A stretch of DNA of 64,000 nucleotides from Pseudomonas sp. CC6-YY-74 (GTDB taxonomy: Bacteria; Pseudomonadota; Gammaproteobacteria; Pseudomonadales; Pseudomonadaceae): the NCBI RefSeq assembly GCF_002025205.1, contig NZ_CP019947.1, positions 3,510,001 to 3,574,000 on the forward strand, given 5' to 3'. Each line of letters starts with the position of its first letter. Position 1 is the stretch's first letter. The notes under the pieces are model-generated. The model made no database searches. It was given only the letters and a program-made list of their open reading frames with translations, and had not been told where the DNA came from. Shown here piece after piece: positions 17,883-26,322 of this stretch. The translations under genes were made by a program, and so were the position numbers.

Positions 17883-18938
17883 TCAGACCGCGGCGTTATA
17901 GAACAGCTTGGAATCGCGCTGTTCGACCAGGGCCTGCTCGATGGCCGCCTGGTGCACTTCGTCGCCATGCTCTTCGCGCTCTTCCGGCTTGATGCCGAGA
18001 CGGGCAAACAGCTGCATGTCCTTGCCGGCTTGCGGGTTGGCGGTGGTCAGCAGTTTCTCGCCGTAGAAGATCGAATTGGCACCGGCAAGGAAGGCCAGGG
18101 CCTGCATCTGCTCATTCATCGCCTCGCGCCCGGCGGACAGGCGCACGTGTGACTGCGGCATCATGAGCCGCGCCACGGCGAGCATGCGGATGAAGTCGAA
18201 GGGGTCGATGTCCTGCTCGTCGGCCAGCGGCGTGCCCTTGACCTTGACCAGCATGTTGATCGGCACCGACTCCGGATGCTCCGGCAAGTTGGCCAGCTGG
18301 ATCAGCAGGCCGGCGCGGTCGTCCAGCGACTCGCCCAGGCCAAGAATGCCACCGGAACAGACCTTCATCCCCGAATCGCGCACGTAGGCCAGGGTTTCCA
18401 GGCGATCGGCGTAGGTACGGGTGGTGATGATCTTGCCGTAGAACTCCGGCGAGGTGTCCAGGTTGTGGTTGTAGTAGTCCAGGCCAGCCTCGGCCAGGGC
18501 CGCGGTTTGCTCCTTGTCGAGCTTGCCCAGGGTCATGCAGGTTTCCAGGCCCATGGCGCGCACGCCTTTGACCATCTCCAGCACATAGGGCATGTCCTTG
18601 GCCGACGGGTGCTTCCAGGCCGCGCCCATGCAGAACCGGGTGGAGCCAATGGCCTTGGCCTCGGCGGCCGCTTCCAGGACTTTCTGCACTTCCAGTAGTT
18701 TTTCCTTTTCCAGGCCGGTGTTGTAGTGGCCGGACTGCGGGCAGTATTTGCAGTCTTCCGGACAGGCACCGGTCTTGATCGACAGCAGGGTCGAGACCTG
18801 CACGCGGTTCTGATCGAAATGCGCGCGGTGCACGGTCTGCGCCTGGAACAGCAGGTCGTTGAAAGGTTGTTCGAAGAGCGCCTTGACCTCGGTGAGGGTC
18901 CAATCGTGACGCAAGTGGGCAGCGGTAGTGGCGCTCAT
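17883..18938 (-). CDS. bioB: Biotin synthase
   Basis: Radical SAM enzyme inserting sulfur into dethiobiotin. 351 residues from ATG at 18938 ([15 protein letters not shown]), preferred over in-frame codons upstream. The radical SAM cysteines Cys59, Cys63 and Cys66 are in [21 protein letters not shown] and the conserved YGEKLLTT follow. First gene of the biotin set, divergent from comF with 79 bp between them that must hold both promoters. No BirA-type operator was recognised. Confidence 0.96.
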   Translation of the reverse strand: MSATTAAHLRHDWTLTEVKALFEQPFNDLLFQAQTVHRAHFDQNRVQVSTLLSIKTGACPEDCKYCPQSGHYNTGLEKEKLLEVQKVLEAAAEAKAIGSTRFCMGAAWKHPSAKDMPYVLEMVKGVRAMGLETCMTLGKLDKEQTAALAEAGLDYYNHNLDTSPEFYGKIITTRTYADRLETLAYVRDSGMKVCSGGILGLGESLDDRAGLLIQLANLPEHPESVPINMLVKVKGTPLADEQDIDPFDFIRMLAVARLMMPQSHVRLSAGREAMNEQMQALAFLAGANSIFYGEKLLTTANPQAGKDMQLFARLGIKPEEREEHGDEVHQAAIEQALVEQRDSKLFYNAAV

Positions 18939-19017
18939 CGGTGATTCCTGGTTAGTTGTAGCGGCTGCTAGAGTCAGCCAGCACGACACGGATGTCCGGC
19001 ATATTTAAGGAAGCCTT

Positions 19018-19752
19018 ATGCGCTGTCAACCAGATGAGCCGCTGCAGGTTTACAACTGGTTAAAAAACAAACAGGCCTGCCTGCTCTGCGACGAGCCCGC
19101 CGACAGCGCAAACAGCCTCTGCGTCAGCTGTGAAAGCGAACTGCCGTGGCTCGGTGCACGCTGCCAGGTCTGCGCCCTGCCGTTGCCCCACGCCGGACTG
19201 ACCTGTGGCGGCTGCCTGAAACGACCGCCGCGGTTTGATCGGGTCGAGGCGCCTTGGCGCTACGCCTTCCCTGTCGACAGCCTGATCACTCGCTTCAAGC
19301 ATCAGGCCAAGTGGCCATTGGGACGTCTGCTCGGCGAGCTTTTGTCACAACACCTGCTGCATGCCTTCGGCGAAGGCCTGACCAGGCCCGACCTGCTGCT
19401 GCCCGTGCCTCTGGCCGAGCGCCGGCAACGCCAGCGCGGCTTCAACCAGGCGGCGTTGCTCGCCCAGTGGCTGAGCGAACAGTTGCACCTGCCGTTGCAG
19501 CAACACTGGCTACAAAGGGTTATCGACACCCCGGCGCAGCAGCAACTGGACGCCGCCACCCGTAAACGCAACCTGCGCCGCGCCTTTGCCCTGGCGCCCA
19601 AGAGTCAGGTCAGCGGCCTGCACCTGGCCCTGGTCGACGACGTGCTGACCACCGGCGCCACCGCCGAGAGCCTGGCGCGCCTGCTGAAGAAGGCCGGCGC
19701 GACGCGGGTCGACATCTATTGCCTGGCGCGCACACCGAAACCAGGGGACTGA
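19018..19752 (+). CDS. comF: ComF family phosphoribosyltransferase-like protein
   Basis: Cytoplasmic protein of the ComF/GntX family, linked to DNA uptake and use in related bacteria. 244 residues. The N-terminus has a zinc-ribbon-like cysteine set: CLLC, CVSC, CQVC, CGGC within residues 18-70. The PRPP loop is VDDVLTTGAT at residues 206-215. GGCTTCAACCAG encodes the family RGFNQA motif. Start ATG at 19018; a purine-rich AAGGAAG lies about 6 bases upstream. Its role in Pseudomonas competence is inferred from family knowledge. Confidence 0.88.
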   Translation: MRCQPDEPLQVYNWLKNKQACLLCDEPADSANSLCVSCESELPWLGARCQVCALPLPHAGLTCGGCLKRPPRFDRVEAPWRYAFPVDSLITRFKHQAKWPLGRLLGELLSQHLLHAFGEGLTRPDLLLPVPLAERRQRQRGFNQAALLAQWLSEQLHLPLQQHWLQRVIDTPAQQQLDAATRKRNLRRAFALAPKSQVSGLHLALVDDVLTTGATAESLARLLKKAGATRVDIYCLARTPKPGD

Positions 19753-19788
19753 CGCCAGCGATCGCATCCGGACTCGAATCGATTCGAA

Positions 19789-19817
19789 GGATGGCGTTGA
19801 GCGCAGCGATACCCATC
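19789..19817 (+). repeat. GGATGG dispersed repeat, copy 1
   Basis: 29 bp reading GGATGGCGTTGAGCGCAGCG then ATACCCATC. Inverted copy at 19899-19927 differs at one base, and a third copy is at 49181-49209. The inverted pair, separated by 81 bp, could form a hairpin between comF and srkA. Confidence 0.8.
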
Positions 19818-19898
19818 ACAGCGAATGCCAACTCACTTCCAGGCAGGTAATTGCTGACGATGGTCATAATCGGCCTGCGTGCGGATTGACTGATTACC

Positions 19899-19927
19899 GA
19901 TGGGTATCGCTACGCTCAACGCCATCC
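19899..19927 (-). repeat. GGATGG dispersed repeat, copy 2 (inverted)
   Basis: Reverse complement of the copy at 19789-19817 with one mismatch. Together they bracket 81 bp with no gene upstream of srkA. Confidence 0.8.
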
Positions 19928-19998
19928 TACGGAGCGCCCAAACACCGCCCGGCCATGCATAAGCGCTACACTCGTCGGCCCAGAGACCGGAGCCGATC

Positions 19999-20973
19999 AT
20001 GTCCCACCCATTTGCCGCACTTACTCCCGACCTGGTGCTGGATGCCGTGGAAAGCATTGGCTACCTCAGCGATGCCCGCATATTGGCGCTCAACAGCTAT
20101 GAGAACCGCGTCTACCAGGTGGGTATCGAGGACGAAACGCCGCTGATCGCCAAGTTCTACCGGCCGCAGCGCTGGACCGACGCGGCGATTCGCGAGGAGC
20201 ACAGCTTCACCTTCGAGCTGGCCGAGTGCGAGGTGCCGGTGGTGGCACCACTGGTGCGCGATGGCGAAACCCTGTTCGAGCATGCCGGCTACCGCTTCAC
20301 CCTGTTCCCGCGGCGCGGCGGCCGCGCACCGGAGCCGGGCAATCTGGATCAATTGTATCGCCTCGGCCAGTTGCTCGGCCGCCTGCATGCAGTCGGTTCG
20401 CTGCGACCCTTCGCCCACCGGGAAACCCTGCAGGTAGAGAACTTCGGCCACGCCTCGCTGGCCACCCTGCTCGAGGGCAACTTCATTCCGCGCAGCTTGC
20501 TGCCGGCCTACGAGTCGGTGGCCCGCGACCTGCTCAAACGCCTCGATGGGTTGTTCGCCGATAACCCGGTGCAGGCGATTCGGCTGCATGGCGATTGCCA
20601 CCCCGGCAACCTGCTGTGCCGCGACGACACCTTCCATATGGTCGACCTCGATGACTGTCGCATGGGCCCCGCCGTGCAGGACCTGTGGATGATGTTGGCC
20701 GGCGAACGCCATGATCGCCTCAGCCAACTGTCCGAACTGATGGACGGTTACCAGGAGTTTCACGATTTCAACCCGCGCGAACTGCCGCTGATCGAGGGCC
20801 TGCGCTCCCTGCGCCTGATGCACTACAGCGCCTGGCTGGCGCGGCGCTGGGACGACCCGGCATTCCCCCACAGCTTTCCCTGGTTCGGCAGCGAACGTTA
20901 TTGGGGCGAGCAAGTGTTGATGCTGCGCGAGCAATTGGCCGCGCTGGATGAAGAGCCGCTGAGACTGTTCTGA
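19999..20973 (+). CDS. srkA: Stress response serine/threonine kinase SrkA (YihE)
   Basis: Small kinase of the aminoglycoside-phosphotransferase fold that counteracts stress-induced cell death in E. coli. 324 residues, close to E. coli SrkA (328). Kinase motifs: HGDCHPGN at residues 197-204 with catalytic base Asp199, and the metal-binding VDLDD at 215-219. The start MSHPFAALTPDLV is typical. GGAGCC is 10 bases before the ATG. It is on its own strand block, with rarD 329 bp downstream. Confidence 0.9.
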   Translation: MSHPFAALTPDLVLDAVESIGYLSDARILALNSYENRVYQVGIEDETPLIAKFYRPQRWTDAAIREEHSFTFELAECEVPVVAPLVRDGETLFEHAGYRFTLFPRRGGRAPEPGNLDQLYRLGQLLGRLHAVGSLRPFAHRETLQVENFGHASLATLLEGNFIPRSLLPAYESVARDLLKRLDGLFADNPVQAIRLHGDCHPGNLLCRDDTFHMVDLDDCRMGPAVQDLWMMLAGERHDRLSQLSELMDGYQEFHDFNPRELPLIEGLRSLRLMHYSAWLARRWDDPAFPHSFPWFGSERYWGEQVLMLREQLAALDEEPLRLF

Positions 20974-21302
20974 TCGGAGGGACAACGGCAAGCAACCAGC
21001 AAGAGCAACAATCCCGACGCCCGCCTGGATTTATAGAGCAGACGCGACTTGCGCCGGCACGGGCCAGGTCGGTGCGGGGGTTGCAGCGGAACATAGGGTC
21101 TACAGTGGTAAAGCTGAGCGGGGCGTCATCCATCCGACGATGGCCTCAGATTGTGCCCATGACCCTAGGTTCCAGGACTGTAACGTCCGCGTTACGCATA
21201 ACAACTTCTTCCCTGATAGGAAAAACCTGAGTCTGCAGACAAGTGTCGCGCCGCACGGCTAGAATCCAGGGCTTTAGTTAGTAGCCTAAGCAAGGATTCT
21301 GC
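20974..21302. other. Intergenic region srkA-rarD
   Basis: 329 bp with no supported gene or repeat. A TAGAAT hexamer about 40 bp before rarD could be a -10 element, but no good -35 was found. I see nothing else. Confidence 0.4.
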
Positions 21303-22214
21303 ATGGCCACCGCCAACCCGCGCCGCGGGTACATTCTCGGCCTGACCGCCTACGTCATCTGGGGCCTGTTCCCGCTCTATTTCAAAGCCATCCAGGATGT
21401 CCCCGCGCTGGAAATCATCGTCCACCGCGCGCTCTGGTCGGCGGTCTTCGGCGCCGCGCTGTTGCTGGTCTGGAAACACCCGGGCTGGCTACGCGAGCTG
21501 CGCGACAACCCCAAGCGCCTGGCGGTACTGGCGCTAAGCGGCCTGCTGATCGCCAGCAACTGGCTGGTGTACGTCTGGGCGGTGAACAACGAACGCATGC
21601 TCGAGGCCGCACTCGGCTACTACATCAATCCGCTGGTCAATGTGCTGCTCGGCATGCTGTTGCTCGGCGAACGCCTGCGCCGCCTGCAATGGCTGGCCGT
21701 CGGCCTGGCCGCCGTGGGCGTGGCGCAGCAGGTGTGGCAGGTCGGCAGCCTGCCCTGGGTGTCGCTGGTGCTGGCGCTGACCTTCGGTTTCTACGGGCTG
21801 ATCCGCAAGCAGGCGCCGGTCGCCGCGCTGCCCGGTCTGGTGGTGGAAACCTGGCTGCTGTTGCCATTGGCGATCGGCTGGCTGCTCTGGCACCCGGCCG
21901 CGATGAGCAGCCAGGGCGAATTTTGGAGTACGCCCGAAGCGCTCTGGTTGATCGCGGCCGGGCCTATCACCCTGATCCCGCTGGTGTGCTTCAACGCCGC
22001 CGCACGTCACCTGCCCTACACCACCCTGGGCTTTCTGCAATACATCGCACCGACTCTGGTGCTGCTGCTGGCGGTAACGGTATTCGGCGAGCGTTTCGAT
22101 CCGAGCAAGTTGCTGGCCTTTATCTGCATCTGGGCCGGCCTGGCGCTCTACAGCGTCGATGCCTGGCTGACCCTGCGCAAGCGCGGCGGACGCCAGTCGC
22201 TGGGTGCTGACTAG
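21303..22214 (+). CDS. rarD: EamA family transporter RarD
   Basis: Inner-membrane DMT-superfamily carrier with ten predicted membrane helices, 303 residues. The start ATANPRRGYILGLTAYVIWG and the motif RALWS belong to RarD, named for chloramphenicol resistance when overexpressed; the natural substrate is unknown. The last residues are a basic cytoplasmic tail. Start ATG with AAGGATTCTGC upstream. Confidence 0.88.
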   Translation: MATANPRRGYILGLTAYVIWGLFPLYFKAIQDVPALEIIVHRALWSAVFGAALLLVWKHPGWLRELRDNPKRLAVLALSGLLIASNWLVYVWAVNNERMLEAALGYYINPLVNVLLGMLLLGERLRRLQWLAVGLAAVGVAQQVWQVGSLPWVSLVLALTFGFYGLIRKQAPVAALPGLVVETWLLLPLAIGWLLWHPAAMSSQGEFWSTPEALWLIAAGPITLIPLVCFNAAARHLPYTTLGFLQYIAPTLVLLLAVTVFGERFDPSKLLAFICIWAGLALYSVDAWLTLRKRGGRQSLGAD

Positions 22215-22303
22215 TCCGCGCCCAGCCAACCACGAACTGTACAAAAAATGCGCAAACCTGCGCACACTCGACCGCGCCTGGGCTGCAGCCATCCATCCCA
22301 ACC

Positions 22304-22458
22304 TTATCCACAGAAGCATCCCCGGCCTATGTGCACAAGTTATTGAAACAGCTGCTTTTTTAACCAAGCTCCGGAGAGTCGCGGGGGACTAGCAGGACAG
22401 CCGAGTCTCCCCAGCTTATCCACAACGATACCCACGCCAGCTGGGGATATGTGCATAC
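22304..22458. promoter_or_regulatory. Cluster of DnaA-box sequences downstream of rarD
   Basis: Two perfect DnaA boxes TTATCCACA lie on the plus strand at 22304-22312 and 22416-22424. Two one-mismatch boxes on the minus strand (TGTGCACAA at 22330-22338, TGTGCATAC at 22450-22458) are in the same 155 bp. The region includes a short AT-rich patch (TTTTTTAACC). It could titrate DnaA or be a coincidence; no origin features such as dnaA or dnaN are nearby. Confidence 0.45.
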
Positions 22459-22460
22459 CC

Positions 22461-22584
22461 GCTCAGGGCTTGTGAAAATATCGAGCGTCGTCGCGAGACC
22501 CTCTCCAGGCGTTCGCGGCAAGGCACACTGCGGCCGCTTGAAGGCGACCGCAATAGGCGAGCGTTTTTTCACCCGCGCTCAGGC
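22461..22584. repeat. GTGAAAA palindromic element, copy 1
   Basis: Begins GCTCAGGGCTTGTGAAAA, contains TATCGAGCGTCGTCGCGAGA, and ends TTTTTTCACCCGCGCTCAGG. The ends are inverted repeats (GTGAAAA / TTTTCAC). The right end overlaps the stop codon of the ACT-domain gene at 22579. Related copies occur at 42007, 53969 and 59354. Confidence 0.75.
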
Positions 22585-23097
22585 ATCGGTGCGCAGATTG
22601 AGCTCCACCATCAGGTCATCGGCGAGGGTTTCCAGTTTGGCCTGCAACACATCCAGGGAGAACTCCTGCGGCACCGCCAGCTGCGCTTGGGCATGGAACA
22701 GCAACTCGCTGCTCATGGGCGCCGGCGCCACTTCGGTGATCAGGCTTTCCAGGTTGACCCCGTGCTCGGTGAGCAAGCGGGTGATATCGCGGATGATGCC
22801 TGGGCGGTCATTGCCGACCAGGTCGAGATGAATCGACTTCCAGTTACCGGATGGTTCGGCGCCACCTTGCTCCAATAGCACGCGGATGCCCTCGACGCTC
22901 AGGCCCTGCAGCGCCTCGACCAGTTCGGCGTGGGCCTTGGCCGGCACCGCGACGCGCAGAATCCCGGCGAACTGGCCGGCCATGCGCGACATGCGACTTT
23001 CCAGCCAGTTGCCGCCGTGGTCGGCCACGCACTGGGCCAGACGCTCGACCAGCCCGGGTTGATCCTTGGCGATGACGGTTAATACCAGATGATCCAT
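22579..23097 (-). CDS. ACT-domain regulatory protein (glycine cleavage repressor-like, GcvR type)
   Basis: 172 residues with two tandem ACT domains: MDHLVLTVIAKDQPGLVERL at residues 1-20 and IHLDLVGNDRPGIIRDITRL at about 89-108. This two-ACT layout is that of GcvR, which binds amino acids and acts through a partner protein. A DNA-binding domain is absent. The ligand and target here are unknown. ATG at 23097 has GAGGCTTGTC upstream. Its stop codon sits inside the end of a palindromic repeat. Confidence 0.8.
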   Translation of the reverse strand: MDHLVLTVIAKDQPGLVERLAQCVADHGGNWLESRMSRMAGQFAGILRVAVPAKAHAELVEALQGLSVEGIRVLLEQGGAEPSGNWKSIHLDLVGNDRPGIIRDITRLLTEHGVNLESLITEVAPAPMSSELLFHAQAQLAVPQEFSLDVLQAKLETLADDLMVELNLRTDA

Positions 23098-23164
23098 GAC
23101 AAGCCTCTCGTGGTTATTCAGCAGTCAGGTAAGGAGGTCCGCGCGCACGGCAACGGCTCCGTTT

Positions 23165-23626
23165 TCAGTCGCCGCGTGGCGGCGGCAAGTCCAGCCAGTA
23201 GGTATGAAACAGCTCGTCGCGCATATAACCGAGCCGCTCGTACAGTGCCTGCCCAGCCAGATTGCTCTTCGCCGTCTGCAACTGCAAACCACAGGCGCCA
23301 GTGGTTTCGGCATGGGCGCGGGCGGCGTTCATCAGCGCTGCGCCAGCCCCCTGACGCCTGGCGGCCTCGAGCACATAGAGGTCGCTCAACAGCCAGGCCG
23401 GTTGCAGCGCCAGCGAAGCATGAAACGGGTAGAGCTGGACGAAGCCAAGCGCCCTACCCTGCGAGTCACGTGCCAGGAACAGCACCGAGTCGGCGCGACT
23501 CAGGCGCGCCGCCAGAAACTCGCGAATCGCCGCCAGCGACTTGTCCTCCCGATAGAACTGCAGGTAGCCGGCAAACAACCAGGTCAGATCGTCGAGATCG
23601 GCCGAGCTGGCCGCGTGTATGCGCAT
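23165..23626 (-). CDS. GNAT family N-acetyltransferase
   Basis: 153 residues from ATG at 23626 (MRIHAASSADLDDLTWLFAG), with AGGAG eight bases upstream; the GTG one codon earlier is an alternative. The acetyl-CoA loop is EAARRQGAGAALM, and the late motif LYERLGY is typical of the fold. The position next to glcB matches a probable acetyltransferase in P. aeruginosa. The acceptor substrate is unknown. Confidence 0.85.
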   Translation of the reverse strand: MRIHAASSADLDDLTWLFAGYLQFYREDKSLAAIREFLAARLSRADSVLFLARDSQGRALGFVQLYPFHASLALQPAWLLSDLYVLEAARRQGAGAALMNAARAHAETTGACGLQLQTAKSNLAGQALYERLGYMRDELFHTYWLDLPPPRGD

Positions 23627-23704
23627 CACATCAACTCCTTCGGTAACTCGCGTAGGGCAACCGTACAGCGGTCGCAGTAGGCGCGGTTATATACACAAGC
23701 TTCC

Positions 23705-23793
23705 ATACTGTCGTCGCAGTATAGGCAGCCTGACAAACACCCGCCGCAAGGCCTGGCGCAATTAATGTGTACCGTTTTCATGGTTTTATGAAA
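23705..23793. promoter_or_regulatory. Two palindromes upstream of glcB
   Basis: ATACTG-TCGTCG-CAGTAT is at 23705-23722 and TTTCAT-GGTTTT-ATGAAA at 23776-23793. Each has 6-bp perfect arms and a 6-bp spacer, the look of dimeric repressor sites. They lie 200-285 bp before the malate synthase start, in a 363-bp gap with no gene. I cannot name the regulator. Confidence 0.45.
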
Positions 23794-23989
23794 CAATAAT
23801 TGCCGTTTTTTGAGAGCACAGCGCCCTCATCGTGACTGCAAAGCGCCTCTTGGTCGCACAACGACGCGCACCCACTGATTTTCCAAGAATCTTGATGTAG
23901 TATGCCGCGCCTCGGACTACACGACTTAAACCCCAGGTCCGAAGCGGCTATCGAGTAGAGCTGAAGAGCTGAGCAGAGTGAGGCAAGTG

Positions 23990-26179
23990 ATGACTGAACG
24001 CGTTCAAGTGGGTGGCCTGCAGGTCGCCAAAGTACTGTTCGACTTCGTGAACAACGAAGCCATCCCCGGTACCGGCATCGCTGCCGACAAGTTCTGGGCC
24101 GGCTTTGAGGCCCTGATCAACGAACTGGCCCCGAAAAACCGCGCCCTGCTGGTCAAGCGCGACGAGATCCAGGCGCAAATCGACGCCTGGCATCAGGCCC
24201 GCGCCGGTCAGACCTTTGATGCCGCGGCTTACAAAGCCTTCCTCGAGGAAATCGGTTACCTGCTGCCGCAGCCAACCGACTTCCAGATAACCACTGAGAA
24301 CGTCGACGAAGAAATCGCCCGCCTGGCCGGCCCGCAGTTGGTAGTGCCGGTGATGAACGCGCGTTTCGCCTTGAATGCCTCCAACGCCCGCTGGGGCTCG
24401 CTGTACGATGCCCTTTACGGCACCGACGTGATTTCCGAAGAAGGTGGCGCCGAGAAAGGCAAGGGTTACAACAAGGTTCGCGGTGACAAGGTCATCGCCT
24501 TCGCCCGCGCCTTCCTCGACCAGGCTGCACCGCTGGCCGCCGGCTCCCACGTCGACGCCACCGGCTACCGCATCGAAGCCGGCAAACTGCTGGTCAGCCT
24601 CAAGGGCGGCAGCAACAGCGGCCTGCTCGACGACAGCCAACTGGCCGGTTTCCAGGGCGACGCCCAGGCGCCGATCGCCGTGCTGCTCAAGCATAACGGC
24701 CTGCACTTCGAGATCCAGATCGACGCCAGCACCCCGGTTGGCCAGACCGATCCGGCCGGGGTCAAGGACCTGCTGATGGAAGCAGCGCTGACCACTATCA
24801 TGGACTGCGAAGACTCGATCGCCGCCGTCGATGCCGACGACAAAGTGGTGGTTTACCGTAACTGGCTGGGCCTGATGAAAGGCGACCTGGCCGAGAGCGT
24901 GGCCAAGGGTGGCCAGACCTTCACGCGCACCATGAACCCGGATCGCGTCTACACCCAGACCGACGGCGGCGAGCTGACCCTGCACGGGCGCAGCCTGTTG
25001 TTCATCCGCAACGTCGGCCACCTGATGACCATCGACGCGATCGTCGACAACCAGGGCCTCGAGGTACCGGAAGGCATCATGGACGGTCTGCTGACCAGCC
25101 TGGTCGCCATCCACAACCTGAATGGCAACACCAGCCGCAAGAACACCCGCACCGGTTCGATCTACATCGTCAAGCCGAAGATGCACGGCCCGGAAGAAGT
25201 CGCCTTCACCAGCGAACTGTTCGGCCGCGTCGAAGGCGTGCTCGGCCTGCCGCGCAACACCCTGAAAGTCGGCATCATGGACGAAGAGCGGCGCACCACG
25301 GTCAACCTCAAGGCCTGCATCAAGGCGGCCAGCGAGCGCGTGGTGTTCATCAACACCGGCTTCCTCGACCGCACCGGCGACGAAATCCACACCTCGATGG
25401 AAGCCGGCGCCATGGTGCGCAAAGCTGCCATGAAGAGCCAGAAGTGGATCGCCGCCTACGAAGACAACAACGTCGACGCCGGCCTGGCCTGTGGCCTGCA
25501 GGGTCGTGCGCAGATCGGCAAAGGCATGTGGGCCATGCCCGACCTGATGGCGGCGATGCTCGAACAGAAGATCGCCCACCCGCTGGCCGGCGCCAACACC
25601 GCCTGGGTACCCTCGCCGACCGCCGCCGCACTGCACGTGCTGCACTACCACCAGGTCGACGTGTTCGCCCGCCAGGCCGAACTGGCCAAACGGGTGCCGG
25701 CTTCGCTGGACGACATCCTGAGCATTCCGCTGGCCGCCGACAGCAACTGGACGCCCGAGGAAATCCAGAACGAGCTGGACAACAACTCGCAGGGCATCCT
25801 CGGTTACGTGGTGCGCTGGATCGACCAGGGCGTCGGCTGCTCCAAGGTGCCGGACATCAACGACATCGGCCTGATGGAAGACCGCGCCACCCTGCGCATC
25901 TCCAGCCAGCACATGGCCAACTGGCTGCGCCACGGCGTGGTCACCGAGGAACAGGTGATCGAGAGCCTCAAGCGCATGGCGCCGGTAGTCGATCGGCAGA
26001 ACGCCAGCGACCCGTTGTACCGGCCGCTGGCACCGGACTTCGACAGCAACATCGCGTTCCAGGCGGCCCTGGAACTGGTGGTCGAAGGCGGCAAGCAGCC
26101 CAACGGCTACACCGAGCCGGTACTGCACCGCCGGCGCCGCGAGTTCAAGGCCAAGAACAAGGCCAACAACGGCTTGTAA
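23990..26179 (+). CDS. glcB: Malate synthase G
   Basis: Condenses glyoxylate with acetyl-CoA to malate, using Mg2+, in the glyoxylate shunt and glycolate use. 729 residues from ATG at 23990, against 723 for E. coli GlcB. The G-isoform layout is visible: N-terminal clasp ([19 protein letters not shown]), a beta-rich insert, then the TIM-barrel core with [14 protein letters not shown] and [15 protein letters not shown], and a C-terminal plug with [18 protein letters not shown] at 23978 in the same frame is less likely, as GAGG lies before the ATG. It stands alone with its own terminator. Confidence 0.97.
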   Translation: MTERVQVGGLQVAKVLFDFVNNEAIPGTGIAADKFWAGFEALINELAPKNRALLVKRDEIQAQIDAWHQARAGQTFDAAAYKAFLEEIGYLLPQPTDFQITTENVDEEIARLAGPQLVVPVMNARFALNASNARWGSLYDALYGTDVISEEGGAEKGKGYNKVRGDKVIAFARAFLDQAAPLAAGSHVDATGYRIEAGKLLVSLKGGSNSGLLDDSQLAGFQGDAQAPIAVLLKHNGLHFEIQIDASTPVGQTDPAGVKDLLMEAALTTIMDCEDSIAAVDADDKVVVYRNWLGLMKGDLAESVAKGGQTFTRTMNPDRVYTQTDGGELTLHGRSLLFIRNVGHLMTIDAIVDNQGLEVPEGIMDGLLTSLVAIHNLNGNTSRKNTRTGSIYIVKPKMHGPEEVAFTSELFGRVEGVLGLPRNTLKVGIMDEERRTTVNLKACIKAASERVVFINTGFLDRTGDEIHTSMEAGAMVRKAAMKSQKWIAAYEDNNVDAGLACGLQGRAQIGKGMWAMPDLMAAMLEQKIAHPLAGANTAWVPSPTAAALHVLHYHQVDVFARQAELAKRVPASLDDILSIPLAADSNWTPEEIQNELDNNSQGILGYVVRWIDQGVGCSKVPDINDIGLMEDRATLRISSQHMANWLRHGVVTEEQVIESLKRMAPVVDRQNASDPLYRPLAPDFDSNIAFQAALELVVEGGKQPNGYTEPVLHRRRREFKAKNKANNGL

Positions 26180-26197
26180 TGCCGCGCTGCTGCACTG

Positions 26198-26226
26198 AAA
26201 AAACCGCCCTTCGGGGCGGTTTTTTT
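26198..26226. terminator. Bidirectional terminator after glcB
   Basis: AAAAAACCGCCC and GGGCGGTTTTTT form a perfect stem with a TTCG tetraloop, 19 bases past the glcB stop. Confidence 0.95.
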
Positions 26227-26322
26227 GTGCCTGAGCGCCAGCCTTCTAGACTTACGTCCAATGGGCACCCTGACCGTTGCGGCAGACCATAGACACCCAC
26301 AGTTGCTTCGAGGCCGTGCGGC

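Noticed and set aside
22204..22392. Small plus-strand open frame over the DnaA boxes
   Set aside because: It runs out of rarD without an RBS, and the boxes explain the sequence better.
23948..26128. Large minus-strand open frame opposite glcB
   Set aside because: It is an antisense shadow of a highly conserved gene with strong codon bias.
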